Positions 16,847-24,667 of a stretch of 64,000 bases of DNA are shown piece by piece. Source of the stretch: Mucilaginibacter endophyticus (lineage in GTDB: Bacteria > Bacteroidota > Bacteroidia > Sphingobacteriales > Sphingobacteriaceae). Both the position numbers and the translations under genes were made by a program. The notes under the pieces were generated by a model. That model worked only from the letters and a program-made list of their open reading frames with translations. It made no database searches and was not told where the DNA came from. The stretch covers positions 503,949-567,948 of the forward strand of contig NZ_QPCG01000001.1 in the NCBI RefSeq assembly GCF_003351025.1. The letters are read 5' to 3'. Every line of letters begins with the position of its first letter. The first letter of the stretch is position 1.

Positions 16847-17620
16847 ATGAAAAATACCGTACAAAACTATCGCCGCAATTTTTTAAAGACAGCCGCTTTG
16901 GGTACTATCGCCTCTATGGGCATTCCTTCCATTGTGTCGTCGGCATTGGCTGCCGAAAAACCGGCAAAAAAATTAACCTTTAACCAGGGCGACGTAGTAC
17001 TTTTTCAGGGCGATTCCATCACCGACTGGGGCCGCGATCATAACAAAACCGAACCCAATACTACCAGCGCTTTAGGCTCCGGCTATGCGTTGCTTACAGC
17101 TTCGCAATTGTTGCTAAAACACGCTGATAAAGGTTTAAAAATCTACAATAAAGGTATCAGCGGTAACAAGGTATATCAACTGGCCGAGCGCTGGGATACT
17201 GATTGTTTAGCCCTGAAACCCAATGTGCTGAGCATCCATATTGGCGTTAACGATTTTTGGCATACGCTTACCGGCGGCTACACCGGCACAATTGATACTT
17301 ATATCACCGATTATAAAAAACTGCTTACCCGCACCAAACAAGCCTTGCCGGATATTAAACTGGTGATCTGCGAGCCTTTCGCCGAAAAAAATGTAAAGGC
17401 TGTTGATGATAAATGGTACCCAACGTTTGATTTGTTCCGCAAAGCGGCCAAAGATATAGCTGCCGAGTTTGACTCGGTATTTGTGCCTTATCAATCAGCA
17501 TTTGACAAAGCCGAGCAAACCGCCCCGGCCACCTACTGGAACCTTGATGGCGTACACCCCAGTGTAGCCGGCGAAGCCCTCATGGCCCAAACATGGCTGA
17601 AAGCCGTAGGAACTGTTTAA
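16847..17620 (+). CDS. Secreted SGNH/GDSL-type esterase with Tat-like signal
   Basis: A 257-residue exported hydrolase. The N terminus NYRRNFLKTAALG resembles a twin-arginine signal, with cleavage near ALAA (about residue 35). The SGNH blocks are in order: LFQGDSITDWG with the catalytic serine, GISGNKV with the glycine, IHIGVNDFWH with the asparagine, and DGVHPSVAGE with the Asp-His pair. Such enzymes often remove acetyl groups from plant or microbial polysaccharides, and rhamnogalacturonan acetylesterase is one known relative. The substrate here is inferred only from the family. Confidence 0.92.
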   Translation: MKNTVQNYRRNFLKTAALGTIASMGIPSIVSSALAAEKPAKKLTFNQGDVVLFQGDSITDWGRDHNKTEPNTTSALGSGYALLTASQLLLKHADKGLKIYNKGISGNKVYQLAERWDTDCLALKPNVLSIHIGVNDFWHTLTGGYTGTIDTYITDYKKLLTRTKQALPDIKLVICEPFAEKNVKAVDDKWYPTFDLFRKAAKDIAAEFDSVFVPYQSAFDKAEQTAPATYWNLDGVHPSVAGEALMAQTWLKAVGTV

Positions 17621-17772
17621 AGGTAAAAGGCTAAAGATTGTTTTAAGGTAAAAGGATAAAGGTAAAAGGCAAAAGGTAGCTACAGCTTTGCAAGTGGCTA
17701 ACCTGCATTTTACCTTTCGCCTTTTACCTTTATCCTTTCACCTTCCCCAAAAGACCTTTCGCCTTTAACCTT
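17619..17772. repeat. Long AAGGTAAAAGG / CCTTTTACCTT inverted repeat
   Basis: Several copies of AAGGTAAAAGG on the left (17640-17680) face CCTTTTACCTTTATCC and relatives on the right (17715-17770), able to form a long stem of about 50 bases. It fills the gap between the esterase and the ABC-F gene and overlaps the possible upstream part of the latter's promoter. Confidence 0.75.
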
Positions 17773-17800
17773 ACAACAAAAACCGTATCTTTGCGCGTAA

Positions 17801-19723
17801 ATGATTGCTATAAATAACCTTACGTTCGAGATTGGTGCGCGGGCCCTATATGATGAAGCCAACTGGCATATTAAACCCGGTGAAAAAATTGGTTTAATCG
17901 GTGCCAACGGTACTGGTAAAACCACCCTTTTAAAAATTATTGTAGGCGATTACAAGCCTACCTCCGGAACTGTTTCAATGGCTAAGGACCTTACCATGGG
18001 GTACCTTAACCAGGATTTGCTTTCTTATTCATCTGATAAAAATATTGTACATGTGGCCATGGAAGCCTTTGAGCGCCAGAACCAGCTGCACGATGAGATC
18101 GAAAACCTGCTTAAAAAGCTGGAAACGGATTATAGCGAAGAACTATTAAATAAACTAAGCGACAAACAACACGAGTTTGAGTTGCTTGACGGCTACAATA
18201 TCGAATACAAAGCTCACGAAATTTTGGCGGGCTTAGGTTTCAGCGATGAGGATTGCAAGCGTAAGTTGAGCACTTTTTCGGGTGGTTGGCGTATGCGTGT
18301 AATGCTGGCCAAGATACTTTTGCAGGCACCGGATATCCTGTTGCTGGATGAGCCTACCAACCACCTCGACTTACCGTCTATCCAATGGCTGGAAGATTAC
18401 CTGAAAGCTTTTACAGGTGCTATCATTATCGTATCGCACGATAGGTGGTTCCTGGATAAGGTTATTAACCGCACCGTTGAATCGCGTAAAGGTAAACTAA
18501 CCGTTTACGCGGGCAACTATACTTTCTATCTCGAAGAAAAAGCATTGCGCGAAGAAATTCAGCGTGGTGAGTTTAAAAACCAGCAATCAAAAATTAAACA
18601 GGAAGAGCGTTTGATCGAGCGTTTCCGTGCCAAAGCCTCAAAAGCTAAAATGGCGCAGTCCCGCATCAAAATGCTGGATAAAATGGAGCGTATTGATGAT
18701 GTGGATGATGATAACCCATCGGTTAACTTCGCTTTCCGTTTCTCCAAGCAATCGGGCAGGCACGTGGTAACCTTAGAGGATATCGTTAAAAAATATCCTG
18801 CTATTGATATTTTAAATGGCGGCGAGGCTGTAATTGAAAAAGGTGATAAAATCGCCCTGATCGGTGCAAACGGTAAAGGTAAATCAACCTTACTGCGTAT
18901 CATCGCCTCGGCCGATAAGGATTATACAGGTACCATGACTACAGGCCATAACGTAACCACTACGTTTTTTGCCCAGCACCAGTTGGAGTCATTACACCTC
19001 GAAAACCAGATTCTTCAGGAGCTGCAGGCATTCGCTCCAAAACATACCGATACCGAGTTGCGTACCATTTTAGGTTCGTTCCTGTTTACCGGCGATGATG
19101 TGTTCAAGAAGATCAAGGTATTATCGGGTGGCGAAAAATCGCGCGTGGCTTTAGCTAAGGCGCTTACTGCAGATGCTAACTTCCTGGTACTGGATGAGCC
19201 TACCAACCACCTGGATATGCAATCGGTAAATATCCTGATCCAGGCGCTTGACCAATATGAAGGTACTTTCATTGTGGTATCGCACGACAGGTATTTCCTT
19301 GATAACGTAGCCAACAAGATTTGGTTTATTGAAGATCAGAAGATCAAGATCTATCCGGGTACTTATGCCGAGTTTGACGAATGGAACGCCAAACGCAAAC
19401 TGGAACCCAAAGCTGCCGCACCCGCACCTCAGCCTAAAAAGGAAGAGAAAAAGCCTGAGCCTGTTAAACAGCCACAAGGCGAAAGCAAGCACCAGCAGCT
19501 TAAAAAACTGAACCAGGACCTGGTCAAAATGGAAGAACAGATTGCTAACCTCGAAAAAGAGGTAAAGCAGTTTGAAACCCAACTGGCCGACGAGAAAATA
19601 TATAGCGATAACGCCAAACTAAAACAAACCAACGCCGCCTACGCCGCTAAACAAGCCGAACTGAAACAAATTCAGGAAAAGTGGGAAGCACTGGCCGAGC
19701 AGATTTTGGAGTTGGAATCGTAA
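17801..19723 (+). CDS. ABC-F family ATPase
   Basis: A 640-residue soluble protein with two ATP-binding cassettes and no membrane segment, so it acts on ribosomes and does not transport. Cassette 1 has GANGTGKTT and signature FSGGW; cassette 2 has GANGKGKST and LSGGEKSR. Both carry LDEPTNHLD. Between them lies the charged linker (about residues 240-310) that reaches the ribosomal E/P site in this family. A lysine- and proline-rich stretch and a coiled coil form the C terminus (about 545-640), as in Uup-like members. A TATCTTTG box is 7 bases before the ATG, giving a very short leader. Confidence 0.94.
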   Translation: MIAINNLTFEIGARALYDEANWHIKPGEKIGLIGANGTGKTTLLKIIVGDYKPTSGTVSMAKDLTMGYLNQDLLSYSSDKNIVHVAMEAFERQNQLHDEIENLLKKLETDYSEELLNKLSDKQHEFELLDGYNIEYKAHEILAGLGFSDEDCKRKLSTFSGGWRMRVMLAKILLQAPDILLLDEPTNHLDLPSIQWLEDYLKAFTGAIIIVSHDRWFLDKVINRTVESRKGKLTVYAGNYTFYLEEKALREEIQRGEFKNQQSKIKQEERLIERFRAKASKAKMAQSRIKMLDKMERIDDVDDDNPSVNFAFRFSKQSGRHVVTLEDIVKKYPAIDILNGGEAVIEKGDKIALIGANGKGKSTLLRIIASADKDYTGTMTTGHNVTTTFFAQHQLESLHLENQILQELQAFAPKHTDTELRTILGSFLFTGDDVFKKIKVLSGGEKSRVALAKALTADANFLVLDEPTNHLDMQSVNILIQALDQYEGTFIVVSHDRYFLDNVANKIWFIEDQKIKIYPGTYAEFDEWNAKRKLEPKAAAPAPQPKKEEKKPEPVKQPQGESKHQQLKKLNQDLVKMEEQIANLEKEVKQFETQLADEKIYSDNAKLKQTNAAYAAKQAELKQIQEKWEALAEQILELES

Positions 19724-19776
19724 TACCCCTCCCAACCCTCCCCAAAAGGAGAGGGCTTTAAAAGGATTATAGAACT

Positions 19777-19810
19777 AAAGCCGTTATTGCATTGCAATAG
19801 CGGCTTTTTT
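19777..19810 (+). terminator. Rho-independent terminator of the ABC-F gene
   Basis: AAAGCCG and TATTGC pair with GCAATA and CGGCTTT around a 3-base loop, with one G-U pair, followed by a run of six T. Confidence 0.85.
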
Positions 19811-19838
19811 ATATTCGTTTATAAAACCTAATTAGTAA

Positions 19839-20279
19839 ATGATCAAACAATATCGTGGGCTTGCCATAGCCGTGTTAATCTCCAGTTCTCTTATTTTGAT
19901 TGGTGCAGGACATGGTGTTGGACCCTTGGTAATGTTTCAGCTAATGTTGCCTTTTGCAAATGAAGGTGGTTACAAGTTGTCGTTCAGCCTGTCAAATAGC
20001 TATGAGAATTCAATTGCAGCATCAGCGCTGATGCTTTTTATTGGACAGCTTTTGCTTTTTATAGCAACACATAAAGAGCATATAATTACCCGGCTTATAG
20101 CGCTTTTTATTATGTGGATAGGACTGTTTTTTCTCACTCATGATATTTTCAATGGCGATAGCCTTGCTGAGTTTACCTTTGGATCAGCAATTCCATTCCT
20201 TATTTTATCAATTGCATTGTTTAGTTTTGATGTTAAACAGTATTGGCAACGCGATAAAATAGATATAGAACACGAATGA
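19839..20279 (+). CDS. Four-helix membrane protein, unknown function
   Basis: A 146-residue protein with four predicted membrane helices (about residues 8-28, 60-78, 84-104 and 113-130). The loop between helices 1 and 2 is long and polar. No family is recognised. The stop overlaps the next start as ATGA (20276-20279), so translation is likely coupled to the T9SS plug gene, though the two proteins need not interact. Confidence 0.75.
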   Translation: MIKQYRGLAIAVLISSSLILIGAGHGVGPLVMFQLMLPFANEGGYKLSFSLSNSYENSIAASALMLFIGQLLLFIATHKEHIITRLIALFIMWIGLFFLTHDIFNGDSLAEFTFGSAIPFLILSIALFSFDVKQYWQRDKIDIEHE

Positions 20280-21538
20280 AATTGACAAAGATATTTTTAG
20301 GTATGGTGATTTTTACCATGCTTGTGCAAAAAACCTTCGCGCAATCCTCTTATAATAACAACGTTTACTCACCGGCCATAAAGAGCGTTGAGTTTTATAA
20401 TACCGCTAAGCAGGGCTCTTTCCCGGTAATCAATTTAGGATCGGACGAAAAAGTACTGCTGACTTTTGATGACCTGCGCGGTGGTAGCCGTAATTACTAT
20501 TATACCATTGAGCATTGTGATGCCAACTGGAACTCATCAAATCTTTCATCTGCCGAATATCTGCAAAGCTTTAACGACGATAGGTTGTACAATTACAACT
20601 ATTCCACCGGTACCATGCAGAAGTATACGCACTACGAAATCTCGCTTCCCAACAATAATATCGCCCCTAAAATATCGGGTAATTATGTGCTGAAGGTGTA
20701 TGAAGATGGCGATCAAAACAAAATGGTGCTTACCCGCAGGTTATATGTGTTGGGCAAACGGGTATCGATAGCTGCCGACCTGGTACCTTCGGCCAATAAT
20801 GTAACCCGGCAAACTAATCAGAAGATCAATTTTACGGTTGATTACTCCGGACTTGTGGTACAAAACCCTGCTTATGCCCTGCGTACCTTTATTATGCAAA
20901 ATGCCCGTACAGAAACGGCGATGCTTAACGGGCAGCCTACGTATATCCGCGGCACGCAGTTGATTTATAATGATGTAGCTATTAATGATTTTCCGGGCCG
21001 AAACGAGTTTAGGCTGTTTGATATGCGTACATTAAAGCTTAACTCGCAAAGGGTGGCCAAAATTTATAAAGACTCAACAAACGTAGTTGTGCTGCTTGGC
21101 GACCCCGTTCGCGATCAGCCTAATTATGTTTTTCAGTACGATAACGACGGTAAATTTTACATACTGAATAACGATGGCACAACCCCGGCCACCGACGCTG
21201 ATTACGCGCATGTATACTTCACGCTATCAACCAACAAGGATGCCAAAGACGGTGCTCCTTATGTAGTAGGGCAGTTTAATAACTATCGCCTTGAAGAAAG
21301 TAATAAACTGCACCCACTTGATAATGGAAGGTACACCGTAAACATGCTGTTAAAACAAGGCGTGTACGACTATGAATATGTTTGGCTGGATGCCAAAACG
21401 GGCAAAGCCGACGATGTACCATTTGAGGGCAGTCACTTTGAAACCGAGAACGAGTACCAGATGCTAACCTACTATCGTCCGCCAGGCGCAAGATGGGATG
21501 AACTGGTAGGTTTCAGGGAGTTGATGACCAAGAGGTAG
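20276..21538 (+). CDS. Type IX secretion plug protein (DUF5103)
   Basis: A 420-residue exported protein: signal peptide cleaved after TFAQ at about residue 23, then DUF5103 regions. Recognisable segments are PAIKSVEFYNTAKQGSFPVI, DDLRGGSRNYYYTIEHCDANW and, towards the end, YDYEYVWLDAKTG and GSHFETENEYQMLTYYRPPG. This family includes the plug that closes the unused side of the SprA translocon in type IX secretion. It probably works in the periplasm or at the outer membrane, and its presence supports a Bacteroidetes origin. No other T9SS gene is in the window. Confidence 0.9.
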   Translation: MKLTKIFLGMVIFTMLVQKTFAQSSYNNNVYSPAIKSVEFYNTAKQGSFPVINLGSDEKVLLTFDDLRGGSRNYYYTIEHCDANWNSSNLSSAEYLQSFNDDRLYNYNYSTGTMQKYTHYEISLPNNNIAPKISGNYVLKVYEDGDQNKMVLTRRLYVLGKRVSIAADLVPSANNVTRQTNQKINFTVDYSGLVVQNPAYALRTFIMQNARTETAMLNGQPTYIRGTQLIYNDVAINDFPGRNEFRLFDMRTLKLNSQRVAKIYKDSTNVVVLLGDPVRDQPNYVFQYDNDGKFYILNNDGTTPATDADYAHVYFTLSTNKDAKDGAPYVVGQFNNYRLEESNKLHPLDNGRYTVNMLLKQGVYDYEYVWLDAKTGKADDVPFEGSHFETENEYQMLTYYRPPGARWDELVGFRELMTKR

Positions 21539-21568
21539 AGCCCGACCTAAACCCAATTAATAATTTTT

Positions 21569-21703
21569 GTCATTTCGATAGAGCAGAGGGTTGGAATGTG
21601 CGATGGGGCGAAAGATAAATCTTATACGCCTTGCAAAGCAATATAGCACTCGTAAAAGCTTGTCGTATAAGATTTCTCGCTCGTTCCTCGCATCGAAATG
21701 ACA
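21569..21703. repeat. TGTCATTTCGAT palindromic repeat
   Basis: TGTCATTTCGAT begins the element and ATCGAAATGACA ends it. Inside, AAATCTTATACG pairs with CGTATAAGATTT. It resembles the TGTCATTCCGAG family in its ends but differs inside. Confidence 0.75.
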
Positions 21704-21747
21704 CTTTTTACAGCCAGGTTCCTATCTTTACCCCAAATCTAACTGAC

Positions 21748-22299
21748 ATGACCACAAAAACGCCGCAGGACTCATACACCATCATGAACGAGTTGGTATT
21801 GCCCAACGATACCAATACATTGAATAACCTGATGGGCGGTCGCCTGTTGCATTGGATGGATATTGCTGCTGCCATTTGCGCGCAGAAACATTGCAACCGT
21901 ATCGTGGTAACCGCTTCAGTAGATAATGTATCATTTAAAGCCCCCATCAAGCTGGGCGATGTGGTAAGCATTGAGGCTAAGGTTACGCGGGCGTTCACTA
22001 CCTCGGTAGAGGTAAGGATGGACGTGTGGGCCCAAAATATACCATCGGGTACCAAAGTAAAAAGCAATGAGGCTTATTACACTTTTGTCGCCTTAGATAA
22101 AGACGGGCAGAAAACAGCCGTAGCGGAGTTATTGCCCGAAACCGAAAAAGAACAGGCATTATTTGAAGGTGCGCTTCGCCGCCGCCAGTTAAGGTTGATA
22201 CTGGGCGGTAAAATGAACCCTAACGATGCCACCGAATTAAAAGCACTGTTTTACGGCGATCAGCTGCCGCCTAACCTGGGCGAAGAAATTAAACAGTAA
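21748..22299 (+). CDS. Acyl-CoA thioesterase (hotdog fold)
   Basis: A 183-residue enzyme that releases free acid from acyl-CoA, of the YciA/BFIT-like type. The pattern NLMGGRLLHWMDIAAAICAQ carries the catalytic aspartate and the usual hotdog helix, and TASVDNVSFKAPIKLGDVVSI matches the following strand. The C terminus ending RRRQLRLILGGK is helical and may cap the active site. The start at 21748 is preferred because the upstream extension lies inside the repeat element. Confidence 0.9.
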   Translation: MTTKTPQDSYTIMNELVLPNDTNTLNNLMGGRLLHWMDIAAAICAQKHCNRIVVTASVDNVSFKAPIKLGDVVSIEAKVTRAFTTSVEVRMDVWAQNIPSGTKVKSNEAYYTFVALDKDGQKTAVAELLPETEKEQALFEGALRRRQLRLILGGKMNPNDATELKALFYGDQLPPNLGEEIKQ

Positions 22300-22354
22300 C
22301 AAAACTTGCTATTGATGATCTAACAAATAAATAACAATAAGATTATTTGTAGCC

Positions 22355-22555
22355 ATGAGATATTTTCTGTGTTTTTTACTGCCACCTGTCGCCATCCTTA
22401 CCACAGGCAGGATTGGTGCCTTTATACTCAATATATTTTTAACCCTGTTTTTCTGGATTCCGGGCGTAATTCATGCCATATTGGTAACCAGCGATTACTA
22501 TGATGCCAAACGCCACAGGCAACTAATGCGGGCGACGAGAAGGGCGAGGTGGTGA
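22355..22555 (+). CDS. YqaE/Pmp3-family membrane peptide
   Basis: A 66-residue protein with two hydrophobic helices (FLCFLLPPVAILTTG, then FILNIFLTLFFWIPGVIHAI) joined by a short turn, the full pattern of the Pmp3/YqaE family. The C terminus is basic. Members sit in the cytoplasmic membrane and affect membrane potential or tolerance to salt and cold; the mechanism is not known. It is a single gene. Confidence 0.92.
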   Translation: MRYFLCFLLPPVAILTTGRIGAFILNIFLTLFFWIPGVIHAILVTSDYYDAKRHRQLMRATRRARW

Positions 22556-22569
22556 CCGCCGATTTATTT

Positions 22570-22732
22570 GATTCCGTTGATTTCGCTGATTATCTGAACC
22601 CGTATTTGAGTGGACTTTCCAGATGAATATGATCTGAATTTTAGGTCAACTTAAAAAATCAATGTAATCAACGTAATCATTCCATCAACGGTTTATATTT
22701 GCGACTGTTTCATCAACGCCATCAGCGTAATC
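22570..22732. repeat. Degenerate ATTCCGTTGATT / AATCAACG repeat
   Basis: ATTCCGTTGATTTCGCTGAT (22571-22590) is roughly complementary to TAATCAACGTAATC (22665-22678) and ATCAACGCCATCAGCGTAAT (about 22712-22731). A TATATTTG box (22694-22701) lies inside the right half and may serve the next gene; no matching upstream box was found. Confidence 0.45.
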
Positions 22733-22748
22733 AAAAAAGAAATCAACG

Positions 22749-24095
22749 GTGCAAAAAGGTAAGCTATTAATTATCGACGACGAGGAACGCCTGCGCAACT
22801 TGCTGGCGCGCATTTTACAGTTGGAAGGCCATGAGGTTATTACTGCCGGCACTGCCAAGGAAGGCTTGAAAAAGCTGCAGCATGAAAGCATCCAGGTAGT
22901 TTTGAGCGATGTTAAGCTGCCCGATATTGATGGTATCACCCTTTCTGAAACCATCAAGAAAAATTACCCGACTACTGAAATAATTGTCCTTACAGCATAT
23001 GGTACCATTAATGATGGCGTAAAAGCCATTAAGGCTGGGGCGTTTGATTATATCACCAAGGGGGATGATAATGAAAAGATCATTCCGCTGGTAAGCAAAG
23101 CCATGGATAAAGCCCTGCTGCAACAGCAGGTAATGGACTTGCAAAGTAAGCTGAACGACAGGTTTGGTTTCGACAGGTTGATCGGAAAATCTAATGCCAT
23201 TACCGATGTTATTAAGCTGGCCCAAAAGGTTGCCCTTACGGATACAACAGTTTTATTATTAGGTGAAACCGGAACTGGTAAAGAGATCTTCGCCGAAGCT
23301 ATTCACCAGGCCAGCAACCGCAGCGCCAAATCATTTGTAGCGGTAAATTGCAGCGCCTTCACTAAGGAATTACTGGAAAGCGAATTGTTTGGCCATAAAG
23401 CAGGCTCATTCACCGGGGCTGTAAAAGATAAAAAAGGACTTTTTGAGGAGGCTAACAGCGGTACCATATTTTTAGATGAGATAGGTGAGCTTGACCATGA
23501 CCTGCAGGCCAAATTGCTCCGTGTGCTCGAGTCACAGCAGTTTATTAAAATAGGGGATACCAAGCCTACGCAGGTTAATGTACGTATCCTTGCGGCCACT
23601 AACCGCAATTTGCTGAATGAGATCAATGACGGCCACTTCAGGTCGGATTTATATTACCGTCTTTCAGTTTTCCAGATCACGCTGCCTGCCCTGCGCGAGC
23701 GTAAAAAAGATATCAAACTACTGGCCGAGTTCTTTATGCAGCACTTCGCCCTTAAAGTAAAAAAGCAGGTAAACACGCTAAGCGACGAGTTTGTTGAAAA
23801 ACTGGAAGCCTATCCATGGCCCGGCAACATCCGCGAACTAAAAAATATTGTAGAGCGTGCGGTGATCCTGACCGATAGCAATGTACTTGATGAAAGTCTG
23901 CTGCCTTACGAAGTTCAGCAGCAACAGGTAAAAAGTGGTGCCCCAATTTCGGCATTTGACCTTTCTTCTGTAGAGAAACTACATATTCAACGGGTGTTAA
24001 ATCATACCCACGGTAACCGCGCCGAAGCTGCGCACCTGCTGAATATCGGTGTAGCTACACTGTACAGGAAGTTGAAGGAATATAATTTGGAATGA
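22749..24095 (+). CDS. Sigma-54-dependent response regulator (NtrC family)
   Basis: A 448-residue regulator with three domains. The receiver covers about 1-120, with IIDDEE and the phosphorylated aspartate in LSDVKLPD. The AAA+ ATPase (about 145-375) has Walker A GETGTGKE and the sigma-54 contact loop, here GSFTGA instead of the usual GAFTGA. The C-terminal helix-turn-helix is of Fis type (HIQRVLNHTHGNRAEAAHLL). It uses GTG as start. It lies directly upstream of the kdp operon, which has a candidate -24/-12 promoter, so it is the obvious activator of kdp, paired with the kinase at 30536-32257. The pairing is inference from position. Confidence 0.95.
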   Translation: MQKGKLLIIDDEERLRNLLARILQLEGHEVITAGTAKEGLKKLQHESIQVVLSDVKLPDIDGITLSETIKKNYPTTEIIVLTAYGTINDGVKAIKAGAFDYITKGDDNEKIIPLVSKAMDKALLQQQVMDLQSKLNDRFGFDRLIGKSNAITDVIKLAQKVALTDTTVLLLGETGTGKEIFAEAIHQASNRSAKSFVAVNCSAFTKELLESELFGHKAGSFTGAVKDKKGLFEEANSGTIFLDEIGELDHDLQAKLLRVLESQQFIKIGDTKPTQVNVRILAATNRNLLNEINDGHFRSDLYYRLSVFQITLPALRERKKDIKLLAEFFMQHFALKVKKQVNTLSDEFVEKLEAYPWPGNIRELKNIVERAVILTDSNVLDESLLPYEVQQQQVKSGAPISAFDLSSVEKLHIQRVLNHTHGNRAEAAHLLNIGVATLYRKLKEYNLE

Positions 24096-24138
24096 TTTCG
24101 GATTTCGGAATTTTGATTTCGGATTTTTAATTTTTTTT
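24093..24138. repeat. TGATTTCGGATTTCGGA repeat, solitary copy
   Basis: The repeat begins at the TGA stop codon of the response-regulator gene and runs through GATTTCGGATTTTTAATTT. It closely matches 53125-53165 and, on the other strand, 53578-53638. Here no gene is bracketed. It opens the 388-base gap before the kdp genes, which also holds two REP-like elements and the kdp control region. Confidence 0.75.
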
Positions 24139-24140
24139 CC

Positions 24141-24201
24141 ACTCCCGCTGACGCTCGGCTCCAGCCGAGTGTCGACTATCAAGCGGCCTCTGGCCGCCGG
24201 A
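24141..24201. repeat. GCTCGGCT-AGCCGAGT palindrome
   Basis: GCTCGGCTCCAGCCGAGT and GCGGCCTCTGGCCGC are two hairpins in series. Related copies are at 34871-35040 and 36607-36717. Confidence 0.7.
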
Positions 24202-24221
24202 ATACGCAGGCTTTCTCCATC

Positions 24222-24314
24222 ATGTCATTGCGAGCGAAGCGTGGCAATCGCACGAAAGCATAGCAGCCCTGTAGAGCTACGAGATTGCTTCGTCGTTCCT
24301 CCTCTCAATGACAT
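24222..24314. repeat. ATGTCATTGCGAG palindromic repeat, copy 1
   Basis: ATGTCATTG starts and CAATGACAT ends the element, with GCGAAGC and a GATTGCTTCG block inside. There are five other copies: 29104-29193, 33766-33833, 41750-41833, 49986-50081 and 54863-54917. Confidence 0.85.
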
Positions 24315-24339
24315 AAAACGCAATCCCACTTTGATAATC

Positions 24340-24431
24340 AACTATCAAAATGATAGTTTAATTCCCTTTAAATAAATAATATTACATTTTTGAATCTATA
24401 TAAATAATTAATAATCAATTATTTATATAGA
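24340..24431 (+). promoter_or_regulatory. Two palindromes upstream of kdp (candidate activator sites)
   Basis: AACTATCA-AAA-TGATAGTT (24340-24358) is centred about 120 bases before the predicted transcription start. A 15-base perfect inverted repeat with a 7-base spacer (24395-24409 and 24417-24431) is centred about 57 bases before it. Either could bind a dimeric NtrC-type activator. The first is at the more usual distance for an enhancer site. Confidence 0.5.
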
Positions 24432-24442
24432 ATTTAATTTTC

Positions 24443-24459
24443 TTGGCATCCGCTTGGCA
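24443..24459 (+). promoter_or_regulatory. Candidate sigma-54 promoter of kdp
   Basis: TTGGCATCCGCTTGGCA has the invariant GG (24445-24446) and GC (24457-24458) exactly 12 bases apart, and matches most of the -24 box. Transcription would start near 24470, about 14 bases before the first reading frame. A second alignment shifted by 11 bases has a better -12 box (TTTGCA), but its spacing is one base too long. Confidence 0.6.
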
Positions 24460-24483
24460 AAGCCCTTTGCAAAACACATAAAA

Positions 24484-24576
24484 ATGGATGCTTTACTCAC
24501 AATCGCTTACCTGGCCACATTTGTAGTGGTATTCTGGATCTTCTTTAAATCTGTAACATACTTCGAAAAAATCTAA
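24484..24576 (+). CDS. 30-residue membrane peptide ahead of kdpF
   Basis: The frame opens MDALLTIAYLATFVVVFWIF and ends after an acidic/basic tail, SVTYFEKI. It is one hydrophobic helix with a tail on the C-terminal side, much like KdpF in build. It starts about 14 bases after the predicted sigma-54 start site and ends 4 bases before kdpF, so it appears to be the first gene of the kdp operon. KdpF itself is the next frame, so this may be a second small subunit or a leader peptide. No family is known to me. Confidence 0.6.
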   Translation: MDALLTIAYLATFVVVFWIFFKSVTYFEKI

Positions 24577-24580
24577 AGTC

Positions 24581-24658
24581 ATGGCCGCATTATTCATCGT
24601 AGCAATAGCCGTGTTCATTTACATGGTATACGTACTTCTCAAACCCGAAAAATTTTAA
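24581..24658 (+). CDS. kdpF: Potassium-transporting ATPase small subunit KdpF
   Basis: A 25-residue peptide of one membrane helix ending YVLLKPEKF, the typical KdpF C terminus (helix, then LxKPEKF). KdpF is thought to stabilise the KdpABC complex in the membrane. It lies 9 bases before kdpA and 4 bases after the 30-residue frame, in the expected kdpFABC order. Confidence 0.9.
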   Translation: MAALFIVAIAVFIYMVYVLLKPEKF

Positions 24659-24667
24659 AATTAAACT

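Noticed and set aside
17619..17772. A CRISPR array, suggested by repeated AAGGTAAAAGG units
   Set aside because: Units are short, uneven and face each other as arms of an inverted repeat; there are no spacers of regular length and no cas genes.
24454..24471. A second -24/-12 alignment (TTGGCAAAGCCCTTTGCA)
   Set aside because: The boxes look good, but the spacing is one base too long, which normally abolishes sigma-54 binding; kept only as a comment.
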